Shown: positions 41,751-53,162 of the stretch, one piece after another | Position numbering within the stretch: the stretch's first letter is position 1 | Layout of the letters: each line of letters begins with the position of its first letter | Origin: Nothophaeocryptopus gaeumannii | Lineage: Eukaryota; Ascomycota; Dothideomycetes; Mycosphaerellales; Mycosphaerellaceae | Reading direction: 5' to 3' | DNA length: 64,000 nucleotides | Assembly (NCBI GenBank): GCA_031771865.1 | Contig: JASISA010000009.1 | Span: forward strand, 1,178,001-1,242,000 | The notes under the pieces: model-generated | Databases searched by the model: none | What the model was told of the DNA's origin: nothing | The model's input: only the letters and a program-made list of their open reading frames with translations | Program-made: the position numbers and the translations under genes

Positions 41751-43032
41751 ATAAGGCCTCCTACCATACTGACCAAGTTTAGCATGTGATCATACCATCT
41801 ATACCGTTGGTTACCGACTTATTGTAGGTGAATGTAGCCATCTATTCGACCTCGTCGTCGCCCTGGTTGTTGTTCACGACATCAGCAATATCCTCATTTA
41901 TCAGCAGGTCCTCAGCCGTCTTGAAGTCCTCAACTATCTTATCTTCCTCGTCAAACGCAGCCAGCAGTATGCCCTCTTTATCCTTGTGTTTAGGCTGCGG
42001 GGTCCCCACCAGTCTCGTAGACACATACACGCTTCTCGACGTCCTTGGCTCGTTGAATCATGTAAAGAAGGAGTTCCAGCGCGTGGCGTTGTTGAGAACA
42101 AGCTGAAGTTGTAGAATTAGCATGTGAAGCTCGGAGGTGCCTTGCGGTATAGAAATCGTCATCGAAAAGAGCGACACTTGATTTGGCTTAGTCGCCGCCA
42201 GCGCCGTGTTTAACGCGTGCGGGTTAGCCAACCAAACACTCTGGACACAGTGGACCGGAGTCCGCTGAGCGCGGGGTGCACGATCCTCAACTTTCGAGCT
42301 TCTGAACTTACTTACCTTAAGCACATTGTATTTCGACCATTTTCCACCCATCTTGATTGCAGCAAACGCCTCCAACCTCTGTGGCGACGACCGAATATAG
42401 CGGATGATATTATGGAGCTTTCGATCGTTTGCTGACTGCCGCTGGACTTCACGACTTTCTCGCCCTTGCTATTAATGCTGTGGTGTTGAGACAGGTGATG
42501 TAGAACGCCTCGAGTTCCATTCAAGACGTTCAACTGCTGATGCCGGCCTTCTTTTCGCAGAGATAGCAGTAGTATACCCGCACGTTATCCGAACGCAGCA
42601 GCGCTTCGCCAAACTGCCAGGCTGGACTCCATGTCTTTCGATCCTCACCAACACCTTGTTGATGCTTCTTGAGGCGCGCATACTCGGTCTTTCTAAGCTC
42701 GAAGGTATCCGGATGAGAAGAGGCGCAGTAATTGGGGTTCTGTTCGCATAAGACGATAGTAGCTTCAGAGCTACCAACACCTAGCCACGACAACACGCTG
42801 GGCATGGCGAGATACGACAGTATGAGATATTGGTAAAGAGATGGGAAGATTGGATACATTCACGGCGAAAACGCGTCGATTTTTCCCATACGCGTACCGC
42901 CCTTGGCGCCGGCGAGTATGCCGACTGGCTGCGCAATGGATACCGGTAGCATTTACTCACCAGCTACCATATTGACCGGTAAGCATGTGATTGCCCTACT
43001 GACTATACTATTGGTTACCAATAACCAGGTTC

Positions 43033-43063
43033 TACCATCTATACCGGACCAACAAGACCCCTG
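43033..43063 (-). repeat. hAT right terminal inverted repeat
   Basis: Ends CCGGACCAACAAGACCCCTG, the inverse of the left end, and is followed directly by the second CATCCACG. Confidence 0.9.
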
Positions 43064-43071
43064 CATCCACG

Positions 43072-44728
43072 GCTTCCCACTCCAAGCTCGCTGCCATTGA
43101 CCATCGCGGACCATGGGTTTGGCGCAAGTCACGTCGAAATCTATGGCGGCGGTCGGTCGGCGGGCAAGGAGATGTCGAAGTGCGGTCGGGCGGCGTGGCG
43201 ATGGACGCCTGATCAGAGACAAGAAGGCGTTCGAAGATCTAAAAGAAGCAAAGCAGGGGTCAGCCCGAGGACTGAACGGGGGACACGCACTTTGGGGATC
43301 AACCAGGAGCTTTTCATCAACGACCGAAGTCTCAGATCAATTTTCTAGAATCCTTTCCCCGGCGAACACCCGCCTTTGAGATGATATCACGTCCTCGATG
43401 GGCACGCTCGGCTATGCTGAAGTTGAACGAGACGATGTCGGGTGCTCCGGTCTGTGATGAGAGAGAGGCCTGAGTTGCGGACGCTGGGTGACTGGCGTGC
43501 GTGATGGGCCAGAATGCTGAGACCGGAGCGGTATCGTCGTTGCTCTGAGAGATGTGAGTCGATGACAGATGGAGAAAGTGTTGATGTTGTCAGCCAGTGG
43601 TTGAACAAGAAGAGGGTAGGGCTAGCCATCGATGGTATGGAAGACGAGAAGGTGACGAACGTTGGAAGAGGAAGAGAAAAGATTTGAGGGCCAGGAGTCG
43701 AATTTTATGCCACCACTGGGAGAGGCGCAGGTCACCATTATTTACCTGCTAATGGAGGCAGGCATCGCTAATATGGCAGCATCGACATGGAATCGAGGCA
43801 GTGCTCATGAAGAAAGGCAGCGACTTGAGAGATGAAAGGTAGCTAACATCTGTTATTGCGAAAGAGTTGAAATCTGCACTGCAGGCACAAATCGGCAACG
43901 CGATGCCATGGTCAGGCGCTTCGAGCGCTGTGAGGCTGAGGACAACGAGGCAAGACTACATTGAGCCAAACGTTACAAGTCATCCTCTTGGAAAACCCAA
44001 CTCAAGCCCGAATTTGATACACGTATGAGGTATCTACGAAGAAGGTCTCAAACGCGATCATAGCCGTGAATCCTTCCAAGCACACAAGTAAGAGACGAGC
44101 TCTTCTCTTGTTCAGTGCAGCAAGTACAATCCCGTTGGGAGAGATTCCGATATGTGACTTCCATCACGCCCTCAAACTCCGCCTGCATGAGAAGCTCTTG
44201 TACCATTGGTGGAAAGAAGTATGGCAATCTGGTAACTTCCACGACATTATTAAGTCCTAGCCGACACAGAACGCATGTTGGATCACACTTTGGCAAACAC
44301 CTCTGTAGATCAGGCGCATGGCATCGTGGTCATCGGCAGCGAATTCTGATGGCCGAAGAAATGGCATCAAATATAATTTCACCGCTCGTGACAAAAATGC
44401 AAACAGCTTGGAGCTCAGTGCTGTCCAGACCGCCACTGGGGTGAAGGTTGTGGATGAAGTCAGCCCGATCCAATACCCAGCAGAAGCTCCGTAGACTAGT
44501 TCTACCTGCATCCTGCCAAGCCACGCTAGAACTAAGCCCTACGACCATCCTCCGCCCTTACCATTCCATACCCCATTCGCGAGACGATGCCGAGGCGGAT
44601 CAGGACCCATTCTAACAATCTCTCGCCATAAACTTCACTTATAAAGCTCTTTTCCCCCTCACCATATCTTCAATCCCACCTCCCTATCCGTATCTCGACT
44701 CAATTCCACCTTCTCCATCACTTGCGAC
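43072..44728. promoter_or_regulatory. Gene-poor interval; promoter of the sulfotransferase-like gene
   Basis: No protein is recognisable, though minus-strand frames at 44048-44296 and 44257-44511 have some protein-like composition. A TATA-like CTTATAAAG at about 44638-44646 lies about 85 bases upstream of the ATG at 44729, followed by a CT/CA-rich leader. Confidence 0.4.
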
Positions 44729-45704
44729 ATGTCGAGCCAAAACCCTTCACAGATAATCCTGTTCTCCCAACCCCGGGACAGGCTGCCACCTCCTCGAACG
44801 CCTCATATTCTCCAAGCAGTCGAAGTTGAAGCAATTATGGCATCCACTTCACATCCCCAAACCGACTATGCAGAAATTCCTCGTAGCGGCTTATGAAGGA
44901 CGAGAGAATGAGGAGGCGAGGAAACAGTATGAACGGGAATGCAAGGAAGAATTTGAGACGTGGCGAGGAACTTTGAACGAAGCCAATCAATCGGGTGTAC
45001 CACTCTACGTCCACACCCACACCTTCATGGCCGCACTCGACCTCTCCCGAGCCGTCGCATTCGCAAAGGATCCGCATAACAACTCACCCAAAACGGGCAA
45101 ACTATTCTCGAATTTGCCCGAGGATATTCTTCTACGACCCAAAACCATCCCACTAATAGTAATCCGCAATCCCCTCCTGCAAGTCCCCTCCCTCCTCAAA
45201 GCCATCAAACTCGATCCCACAGTCGATCAATCCGTCACGAGCAAACGATGGATTTACCTCATCGGCCAATCCCTCCTTTGGTCTTGCGAGATGTATGACT
45301 GGTACATCTCCCGCGACATCTCCCCAGTCGTCGTCGACGCAGATGACTACATGACCTCTGACAACTTCGCACGCCATATCTGCTCTGCCCTAGGCCTCAA
45401 CCCGGACGAAGCGAACGTGAAGTGGGAAAAATTATCGAAGGAGGAATATGAGAAGCAGCATGAGGTTTTGAGGACGATGCAGGGCACTCTTTATCAGTCG
45501 GAGGGGTTAGTGGCGAGTCGGGCGGCGAAGAACCAGGATTTGGAGGAGCGGAGGAAGAAGTGGTCGGAGGAGTTTTCGAAAGAAGAGGTGGAGTTTTTGG
45601 ATGAGCTTGTGGAGTTGACCAGGCCGCATTATGAGTATTTGTTTGAGAGGAGATTGCGGAACCCGGAGGAATCCGGGGTCGCTCAGATGAACAGTTTGAC
45701 TTAA
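44729..45704 (+). CDS. Sulfotransferase-like P-loop protein with a one-base frameshift
   Basis: The ATG at 44729 opens a frame reading IILFSQPR, which then becomes nonsense. The adjacent frame carries TGCHLLERLIFSKQSKLKQL and continues to the stop at 45702-45704. Removing one G from the GGG at 44775-44777 joins them as SQPRTGCHLLERL, the family's phosphosulfate-binding loop. The rest is about 300 residues: YVHTHTF, LIVIRNPLLQVPSLLKAIK (second PAPS-contacting segment), WIYLIGQSLLWSCEMYDWY and VVVDADDYM. Such fungal proteins are annotated as sulfotransferase family and their substrates are unknown. The gene is tail-to-tail with the aminotransferase gene, with one base between stop codons. Confidence 0.78.
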
Positions 45705-45705
45705 G

Positions 45706-47124
45706 TCAGTTCTTCTTCAGAAGACCTCGCTCGGATCGGATCTGATCGAGAACCCCAAAGAACCTGTCCAGCCCAAGTTCCAGCTCATTCCTCGGTGTGG
45801 CGAATGTGATGCGGTAATTGCCATTCCTCTCACTCCCAAAGGTCGCACCCATAGCAATCCAGACTTTCGCCTTCGCCAACCTCCAATCCAGCGCTAGCTC
45901 CGCTGCCTGACTATCCTCCTCCAAACAATCTGCCAAGTCAATCCATATACATACCCCAGTACTCGCAGGAGAATACTTCACGCCATTCTCATCCAATCTC
46001 CTCGTCACATACTCATAAGCCTCCGCAAGTCGTCCACGCATCTCTGGGAAATACCATTCCTGCCAGTCTTTGTCGCGGAGGACATTGAGCCAGACGTGTT
46101 CGGCTAATTGGGAAGGTCTTGTGAAACCGGCTATGCTTTTGTATGCCTCGAGCATATTTGGATTGAACGGGGAAGCGAAAGCTCCGATTCGAATTCCATT
46201 GGCACCGTAATCTTTGCTCATGGCGTAGATGACGTGCACCAGCGCAGGGTTGATATATTTCTGCAGATCGAGAGACAGGATGCTGATGAAAGGAGGTGGG
46301 GTTGGTATTTGGCGGGACGGAAAGTAAGATTGCGCGTAGACCTCATCGGAGACGATGTGGATGTTATATTTCCCGCAGAATTTCAGAAAAGCAATCAATG
46401 CCTCTTTCGAATACGGCGTTCCCATTGGATTATGGGGATTTGCCAGTAAGATAGCACGGATTCTCGTTCCTTGCTTTTCGGCTTTGAGGAGAGTCTTCTC
46501 GTATTGGGCAACGGCTTCGGGACTGACGGGGTCGATCCCTTGCATGGGAACTTCGACGATCTTGACTTTGGAGCTATGTTGGATGTCGCCGTAGAAGCCT
46601 GTGTAGAGTGGTTGGCTGAGGAGGATACCGTCTCCAGGTTCTCCGACGCAGAAGGCGAAGTTGCTGACTGCCGGTCCGGCCCCGTTGGTGAGGCATATGT
46701 GATCTGCTTCGACAGGACTGTGTGGATAAAATACTTCGTTCATGTACCCTGCGATATGGCCTCGTATAGCAGCCGTTCCAGCCGGACCTTCTCCGTAGGT
46801 CAAATGCCATGGCGTGATGTTGAAATTGTCGTTAATGTGTCTCGTTACTTCGTCTCTCATCAATCGATTCTCTGCAATTGCCAAGGCTACAATGCCATCC
46901 GGATTTGTGACAGGATCATATTGATTCCAATAGACTGCAGCTCGGACCTCGCCGAGCTTGCTCCGTCTCAAGTTGTCTTCTACTCGAGGCGAGAGGTATG
47001 GCGTTTGAGAGTCTGTTTTGTTACCGTTCATGGGTACTTGCCTGTTCGTGCCAGCCCAGCCAGAGGCTGTTGCTGGCAGAAACGAGCTTGACCATGGGAA
47101 CGTCAGTAAGTTAAGCCAGGCCAT
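45706..47124 (-). CDS. ACC-synthase-like PLP-dependent aminotransferase (class I/II)
   Basis: A 472-residue intronless protein. Motifs of the fold-type I family: LTNGAGPAVSNFAFCVGEPG (cofactor-binding region), LLSQPLYTGFYGD, ILLANPHNPMGTPYS, IVSDEVYAQSYF (PLP Asp), and SKDYGANGIRIG with the Schiff-base Lys. The arrangement is that of 1-aminocyclopropane-1-carboxylate synthase-like enzymes, which in fungi are often not true ACC synthases but aminotransferases or lyases of secondary or amino-acid metabolism. The N-terminal 35 residues are hydrophobic and variable; a later start (MNGNKTDSQ) is possible. It is convergent with the sulfotransferase-like gene, their 3' ends almost overlapping. Confidence 0.9.
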   Translation of the reverse strand: MAWLNLLTFPWSSSFLPATASGWAGTNRQVPMNGNKTDSQTPYLSPRVEDNLRRSKLGEVRAAVYWNQYDPVTNPDGIVALAIAENRLMRDEVTRHINDNFNITPWHLTYGEGPAGTAAIRGHIAGYMNEVFYPHSPVEADHICLTNGAGPAVSNFAFCVGEPGDGILLSQPLYTGFYGDIQHSSKVKIVEVPMQGIDPVSPEAVAQYEKTLLKAEKQGTRIRAILLANPHNPMGTPYSKEALIAFLKFCGKYNIHIVSDEVYAQSYFPSRQIPTPPPFISILSLDLQKYINPALVHVIYAMSKDYGANGIRIGAFASPFNPNMLEAYKSIAGFTRPSQLAEHVWLNVLRDKDWQEWYFPEMRGRLAEAYEYVTRRLDENGVKYSPASTGVCIWIDLADCLEEDSQAAELALDWRLAKAKVWIAMGATFGSERNGNYRITFATPRNELELGLDRFFGVLDQIRSERGLLKKN

Positions 47125-47653
47125 CTTGGGCGGTCAAGTTGAAAGATGATTGAGAAACACATACGAAAGACTGAGAAGAAGAAGTGAACCGTCCAGCTCA
47201 AGAAGTTCCAATGAGCAAGTTTACGCGATATCAATCAGGTACGAGGCGATGCTGATTGGACGTTGATGGACAAGGAAGGTGCCGACCTTGATGGCGGCGG
47301 TGTCGAAAGCCGAAAAATGGTTTGGAGCAGAGCTGCCTAATATCATTGAATCAAAGCCAAATGATCAGCCCATTTCCTCACAAAGGCCGCAATGTTGAAG
47401 GAGTCGATGTAGTTCGTCGGTCCAATCAGGCTACCCGGTCTGGTACACGCGGGGCTCTGTGCCTGAGGCTCCCAGGATAACGCCGTTGTCTGTAAATAGC
47501 ATTAGGATATCTATCAAACTACAGGGGTATCATGTATCGCCAGAATCGCTCGATGGTCCGCTCTGCCAAATTCTGAAGTGCCATGGTCTTCGGTCTTCCG
47601 CCCACCCGCGGTCCATCACTGTCCTCGGTATGAAACGCGAATACGTCAGTCCT
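47125..47653. other. Intergenic
   Basis: Upstream of the aminotransferase gene and downstream of the seipin gene. No gene recognised. Confidence 0.45.
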
Positions 47654-48996
47654 CTAGTGAGGTTTGTCGTCATCATCACCTCTCCCACTCATTCTTCCTC
47701 TCCGTCGACGTATGCTGTCGCGTCTCGCAGGGTTGCTAGACTCCAAGGATGTGCCCATACCAGAGTCAAAGAAGTCGACATCCTCCTCGTCTTCGTCATC
47801 TGCCAAGGCAGCCGGCGTGACAGCAGGTATCGCAGGCTCGTCCAGCAGCTCCTGCTTGATATCTGGCGTTGGGCTGCTATACCGCAGTGGAGCCTGGCCG
47901 CTCAGTGTAGGGAACGTGCGCTCGGTATCGCTCAGCTTGGCGTTGTCGTCTACGTCCTCCCTCTTGATCATGCCAGCCTCCTCCTGCGCACCAACCGGCT
48001 CAGCCTTAATGGGCTCGGGTGGCTGCGCAAAGTAGAGGCTGATGAAAGCCCAAGCGAGTCCCATGAAGACCATTTCCGTGATCCAGAAAGCCGTGATGAA
48101 GATGCATGCCGATATGATCCGGTGATTGTACATTATCCATCTCAGCCCCGTGAATCTAGCTCGGAAGTACGCGACGGCATGATATATTTGAAGGCGATGT
48201 GTGCTCTGCACCTCCAGGTGCAGCGTAGCCGGGACGTTTTTCCTTCCCTTCGCAAACGTGACCCGCTCAAACACAGCCACTCTCAACTTCTCCTTCTCTT
48301 CCCTTATATTGAAGAAATACCAAGGCAAGCTCGTAACCGTATTCATCAAATCTACCATCCACGACCGATACGGCAAGATCGCGTGCCGTCTCGAAACAGC
48401 CAACACAGCAGCCGTATCCGCACTCGTGCTCGTCGGCGATATATCCAGTCTTGCAGCATCCATAGGCGTCATGCCCAAAGGCAAATTCGCACTGCCCGCA
48501 TTCTCATCCTGCGCAAACATCGTAACCTCAAGCATAAAGTTTCCAGCTTCCTTATTCTCTGGTGTCCTTGGCATGCTCAATTCAATGTCCACATCATACC
48601 CTTGTGCGCCCACAATATCCGGCGCGAGGGTCACACTCCCATACGGGTAAGGGTGGTCGGGGCGTTTGGAGGTCGCATGGCGGGTATAGACATTGTCGAA
48701 TTGGAGGTGGATGGTTCGCTCGAAGCCGATGCGGGGGATGTAAGACCAGTAGAAGAGGATGTAGGCGGTGACGGCGCAGCCAAGGGTGATGAAGATGGTG
48801 CAGAAGATGAGGAAGGTGGTTAGGTAGGCTTTGAGCGCTGTTCGAGAAATGAAGGGTTGAATTGGGCGGAGGAGGGCGGACTGGTCAACATTAGCAGAGG
48901 TAAACGCATTGATTGCGATATGGATACCTGTATTGCAGCTATAAGACCGCCTCTCTGCTCGTAGTATGCATCCTCGCTGCGGGATCGCGAGGCCAT
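47654..48996 (-). CDS. Seipin (lipid-droplet biogenesis protein)
   Basis: Two exons (48996-48928 and 48880-47654; 47-bp intron GTATCC...TTGACCAG) give 431 residues. The first membrane span is LTTFLIFCTIFITLGCAVTA near residue 45, followed by YWSYIPRIGFERTIHLQFDN and YPYGSVTLAPDIVGAQGYDV, the seipin luminal core. Further blocks are NFMLEVTMFAQ and the RRHAILPYRSWMVDL / SLPWYFF segment. A second span (IISACIFITAFWITEMVFMG) precedes an acidic and basic cytosolic tail. Seipin oligomers sit at ER-lipid droplet contacts. The intron choice is supported by the conserved ALLRPIQPFISRTALKAYL junction. The long C-terminal tail is typical of filamentous ascomycetes. Confidence 0.9.
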
Positions 48997-50667
48997 GTTG
49001 CCATCGTTTGCTGGGATGATTGACATCGAGTGTTTACCCTGAGACGCGCAGGTCGAGCTTCGCGTGACGTCAGCCAAGCATTTCATGTGAAGGTTGAGAC
49101 CTCGTTCCTCCGTCTGCATATGCGAACATACGACAACTCTCATGAATACTTTGGTACGCAATCACAACTAACTTCAGAATTTACGGCTTGCTGATATTTG
49201 ATCTTGGCCTCATTTGAGTACACTACCTCCGAGGCCGTTGCAGAAGACGTTCTAAACGCATAGTTTAAACGCGTCCTGAGCTGAACGCTCGGCTTGAACG
49301 AAGAATTGGAAAGCGACAAAGATGCCACCTGGTGGCATAGCTACTAGTTTATGGTACCTCCGTATCAGATAGCATCTCTAAGCACTAGACGCTAGAGTCA
49401 GGCGATACCGGCGACTATGTGGCACAAAGAGGCCGCTCCATGCTGTGAGGCTGAGTTTTAGAAGCCGTCCAGCGGGTGTTGACCTGAGACTGAAACACCA
49501 ATTTACTCAATCAGGAATCCGGTCTCAAGCCAAATTCACATTCAGATACCTTTGGAGATATCATCAACTACAACCAAAACAGCATTCGCTTCGGCTGCCC
49601 TGACCGCGGTTTCGACTCAAACATCTGGTGGTCACGGCACAGTGGACAATACGTCAGCTTATCGCTATGGGGAGATCCAATGGCGCCCATCTGTGTGCGG
49701 TCCTTTTCCGACCGAATGGCCTCACTCTGGCCTGTCCGCGACTTGCCTGACAGTCGCTGCATCGTCCCTACTTTTCGCAGCAACCAAGCGAAGAAACACC
49801 TCATTGCGTCGCCGGGTCAGGACCGCTTTGGACGTACCAACAGCACTGCACACTTTTCATCATGGCACGACACGGCCTATCGAGAATGTTGTAAGCCAAA
49901 GCGCCCTCGCGCAAGAGTCTTCAGCCCTTCAGGAGATTCAGGTACGAGGCCCAGTGAGCCACCATACTGCCATAAAGGACGCAATATCATAGCCTTTCCT
50001 CTTTACAGGGAACCCTAAGGCATCTGTGCTCGCGCATGTTTCACTCGCGGCATTTCAAGATTACGGAAACTTCACTTTATGGCGCCTGGGGTGTATACTG
50101 CTTGAAATCATTGCCTGGACGTCTACAGGAGTAATACCCCATGTGACTGATGCAATCCGAAACACGTCGCTGTCTGATGTCGCAGTCACATCGAGATTAA
50201 CAGAAGCGAGCATCATTCAGCTGGAGACATCTTCTCACACAATGCTGTCAGTGGAGGCAGAGCTCAATTCGGTCACTGCTATACGAATGTCGCACAGCAG
50301 ACAGGTAGGACGATTTGCTGGTATCATCACTTTTAATATTTCAAGCTGACCTTTGCTAGTGAACCACTACTGCAGCTGCGGTTATCATGCAGGGCACGCG
50401 AGAATGTCTCAAAGCTCGGTCTACAACGTGTTCTCGTACGGGTAGAGGGCCTTGGAGACGGGCGAGTGTAAAGGCTGATCACAGCCACACTCCGTGATAG
50501 CGTTACGTCAGGTCTGCTCATATCATTTCATATAATGCTGTACTCTGTCAAGGCGACGAGCAATGTGCACCGATTGACCAACCAACACCACGCTATATGT
50601 TCAATCGCCCAGGTCCATCATTTCTCGTAGTCAATCACCAGAAGACCCTTCAAAACACCTCGAGTTC
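48997..50667. other. Gene-free interval
   Basis: No gene is supported. A plus-strand frame near 50026-50349 contains LGCILLEIIAW, reminiscent of protein kinase subdomain IX, but nothing else of a kinase is present nearby. Confidence 0.35.
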
Positions 50668-52308
50668 CTAACTCAAACCCTCAGCAAGTCCATCGCCAAT
50701 ACTCCGATCCCACTGATACGCCGAATCCCTATATCTGAAAGGCGTATGCACATCATCATCCGAATCATCCCTACTCCTCTTCGTCTCCCCCGTCTCCCCA
50801 CTCCCGCTCATACTAGCAATCTCCGCCTTCTCTTCCGCCTTTACCCTCTTCTCCTCGTTAGTCATTTTCCTCCTGCCAAACCAACCCTTCTTCCGTACAG
50901 CAGTGGAGACGCTATCACCTTCTTGAAAGTTTGTCGTGGCGATGGATGTAGTGTCGGGATCTTTGGAGGGGTGGGTTTCCGAGGAGGCGGCGGCTTCTTC
51001 GGGTGTGACTTCGACGAGTTCGGCGTCTCGGACCCAGCGTCTTCGGCGGGTCCATCTATCCCAGCCATCCACTCTACTCCCGTAGTGCCATTTGTTGTCG
51101 TAGAATGTCCAGCCTTCTTTACTGCGTGCTCCTTTAGCCCCGGCTTCGTCTGTCCAGCTTGGGTCAACTCGCCATTCGCTTTCGGGTACCCAGCGCCATC
51201 TGACGGAGTCGTAGTCCGTTTCTGGGAGTTGAAAATTGTCTTTGTCCGGGACGGTGTTCAGATGCTCGTCTGTCCAGGCTTGTCGTTCATTGGGTAGCAG
51301 GTTGGATGTGTAGCCCAGCATCACCCATCGTCTTTGGTTCTCGTAAAGCGCGAATGTGAACCTGACACCAGGACTAGCACCCTTCCTTTTCAAAGCATTC
51401 TGCAGGGCGACTGGTGCTCGCGGTGAGAGATGAGGTGCGGTTTTGTCAGATTTCGAGGGCTCCGGAAAGTTCAGGCCAGTCACCACGGAAGAGATGTACC
51501 GCACTGTTCGGCTCCGCCAGAGTATCGATCTGCTCGCTCGTGCCGGCCGACTATGCCACGTCATTCCAATCGTTCCGAGAACCAACAACACCCTCCGCAG
51601 AGTAATTATCCTCCACGGCGGCAGCCCCAGTAGAATCCATACCGGTGTGATAGCCAACAATCTCAAAAACATACTCGTCAAAGCCGGCCTCGTAGTCGCA
51701 CTCGTAGCCGTCGTCTGCGTACTCAGAAACTCCGTCAACCTCAGGAAAGGATCGAGGAGTACATCACACCTATGTGTAAAGATCTCCAGCGTATCCAGAA
51801 TCTCATCAAGACTCTTTCTCTTCTCGCTTTCCGAATCTGCCCGACTCCTTTTCTTCTTCTCTCCGCTCCATGTTGTGGAAGACAAGGGACTATATCTCCT
51901 TCCATATAAGCCCGCCATTAAGACCACGCTCACGACCAACGGTCCCGCGCATCGTAGTAGGTCATCGCTGTACAGTACTGTGAACCAGAATATGGCCATG
52001 AGGAGGAAGCTTTCCCATGGATCGCCTGTTGTCCATGATAGCAAACCCGCTAAATGGCTTAAGGGCAGTATGAAAGGATGCGAGTATGCCAACACCCTCG
52101 TCACATGGGGAGGTGTGGCTGCCAACAGCGGACTCTTCTGGTGTATCAGCACACTCGCTTGATTGCGCTTGCGGGTTGCGGTCTGTTGATTTGGCGAGAA
52201 AGCTGCTATAGTTGGCTCGGGGACAGAATTGTCATGGTGCGAGCCATCGTAGGTGGTTTGGCGGGATAGGTTCGCGGCGGAGGAAGGAGCGCGGTCGCGT
52301 TCGCTCAT
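50668..52308 (-). CDS. Peroxisomal membrane protein with dysferlin domain (Pex24/Pex30 family)
   Basis: A 546-residue protein from the ATG at 52308; the frame extends upstream without a better start. The N-terminal 70 residues are polar. Two hydrophobic regions follow (SFLLMAIFWFTVLYSDDLLR with PLVVSVVLMAGLYG, and LRLLAITPVWILLGLPPW with VLLVLGTIGM), giving a reticulon-like membrane anchor. The C-terminal dysferlin domain is clear: RFTFALYENQRRWVMLGYTS, then RWRWVPESEWRVD, GWTFYDNKWH and DRWTRRRRWVRDAELVEV, with its repeated Trp-Arg pairs. Proteins of this group shape the ER where peroxisomes and lipid droplets form. The acidic Ser-rich tail is variable. Which paralogue of Pex23/24/30 it represents cannot be told from this window. 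Confidence 0.88.
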   Translation of the reverse strand: MSERDRAPSSAANLSRQTTYDGSHHDNSVPEPTIAAFSPNQQTATRKRNQASVLIHQKSPLLAATPPHVTRVLAYSHPFILPLSHLAGLLSWTTGDPWESFLLMAIFWFTVLYSDDLLRCAGPLVVSVVLMAGLYGRRYSPLSSTTWSGEKKKRSRADSESEKRKSLDEILDTLEIFTHRCDVLLDPFLRLTEFLSTQTTATSATTRPALTSMFLRLLAITPVWILLGLPPWRIITLRRVLLVLGTIGMTWHSRPARASRSILWRSRTVRYISSVVTGLNFPEPSKSDKTAPHLSPRAPVALQNALKRKGASPGVRFTFALYENQRRWVMLGYTSNLLPNERQAWTDEHLNTVPDKDNFQLPETDYDSVRWRWVPESEWRVDPSWTDEAGAKGARSKEGWTFYDNKWHYGSRVDGWDRWTRRRRWVRDAELVEVTPEEAAASSETHPSKDPDTTSIATTNFQEGDSVSTAVRKKGWFGRRKMTNEEKRVKAEEKAEIASMSGSGETGETKRSRDDSDDDVHTPFRYRDSAYQWDRSIGDGLAEGLS

Positions 52309-53162
52309 CGGTAAGGTCAGAGGGATGTCTGAAGAACATGTCTTTAGCCGGTTGTGCTTCTGAGTATGCTTGTGCCATTTCTTGAGTAGTGGACGGGGAA
52401 GGGCGCCCATTTCGAAGCAGCAGTAGTACGAGGTGCGTCGCAGCACAGCCTCTTCTATGCCATACTGTACTTCCAAGCGAAGGAAGAGGGAAGGTGGTAC
52501 TTCTTCTACTTACCAAAAGCTGCCATCAAATGAGGACAAGTCAGGTAGTCATCACCTCCGAAACGGAAGCAATCGTTACTGCAATCGCTGCCTGACACTC
52601 GGTCTCATGCTCATCATTCCAGTTCACACACAATCGTTGTTAGTCTTATCGTATCACCCGCCAGTGAAACGGCCAAAACAAGACCGGTGTTTTATACAGT
52701 GAAATGAGGTCGCATGCACATGTGCAGAAGGCAAGTCAAGAGCGTGCCTGAGGAGTGGCACACGCATGTGACCCAAACGCTTGGGACAGCCGCGGTCCGT
52801 GGGGCATGTGAAAGCAAATCGGAAATGGGCCGATCGTCATCGTGCGTTTCACCCTCAAACTTGCTATGGTGTTCCGTAGTAGCATATAGTGGCATAGACC
52901 AAAACAAGGAGATGCATCTCAAGGACCGTGTTTGAGGATCAATAGAATGTGCTGATGGTCAACTTTCGTATGCTCATGCATCTCAACTCCATGTTTGGAG
53001 CATCAAGTGGCCCTCCTGGATAGTGCGACTGTGGCACTAATTTGACAATAGTAGTGTAGCAAAATCATGATGCTTTCGTCTTTCAAGACCCTCCCAACGC
53101 CTTCATTGACTCGTCCTGCCCTTTTCCACTCGTCCAAAACGCCATTCCCTCTCTTGGAACAT
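52309..53162. other. Intergenic
   Basis: Promoter of the dysferlin-domain gene and 3' side of the HTH gene. No additional gene recognised. Confidence 0.4.

Larger units (their letters stand above)
41712..43071 (-). mobile_element. Degenerate hAT-superfamily transposon with TIRs and 8-bp target duplication
   Basis: Element 41720-43063 (1344 bp) begins CAGGGGTCTTGTTGGTCCGG and ends with its inverse; the perfect terminal inverted repeat is 22 bp and similarity continues to about 31 bp. The 8-bp sequence CATCCACG flanks both ends (41712-41719 and 43064-43071), the target-site length of hAT elements. Minus-strand remnants of a transposase occur in shifting frames: a BED-type zinc finger (YYCYLCE near 42560, HLSQHH near 42490), the hAT signature NNATRWNSFF near 42065, and an acidic C-terminal tail to 41842. 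The size and missing catalytic and dimerisation parts show internal deletion, so it is non-autonomous. Subterminal CCATCTATACCG motifs occur at both ends. Confidence 0.9.

Noticed and set aside
47459..48823. 454-codon plus-strand frame
   Set aside because: It is the antisense shadow of the seipin gene, whose conserved motifs are on the minus strand.
50026..50349. Protein kinase fragment (LGCILLEIIAW)
   Set aside because: Only one short motif resembles subdomain IX; no catalytic loop, DFG or lysine motif nearby.
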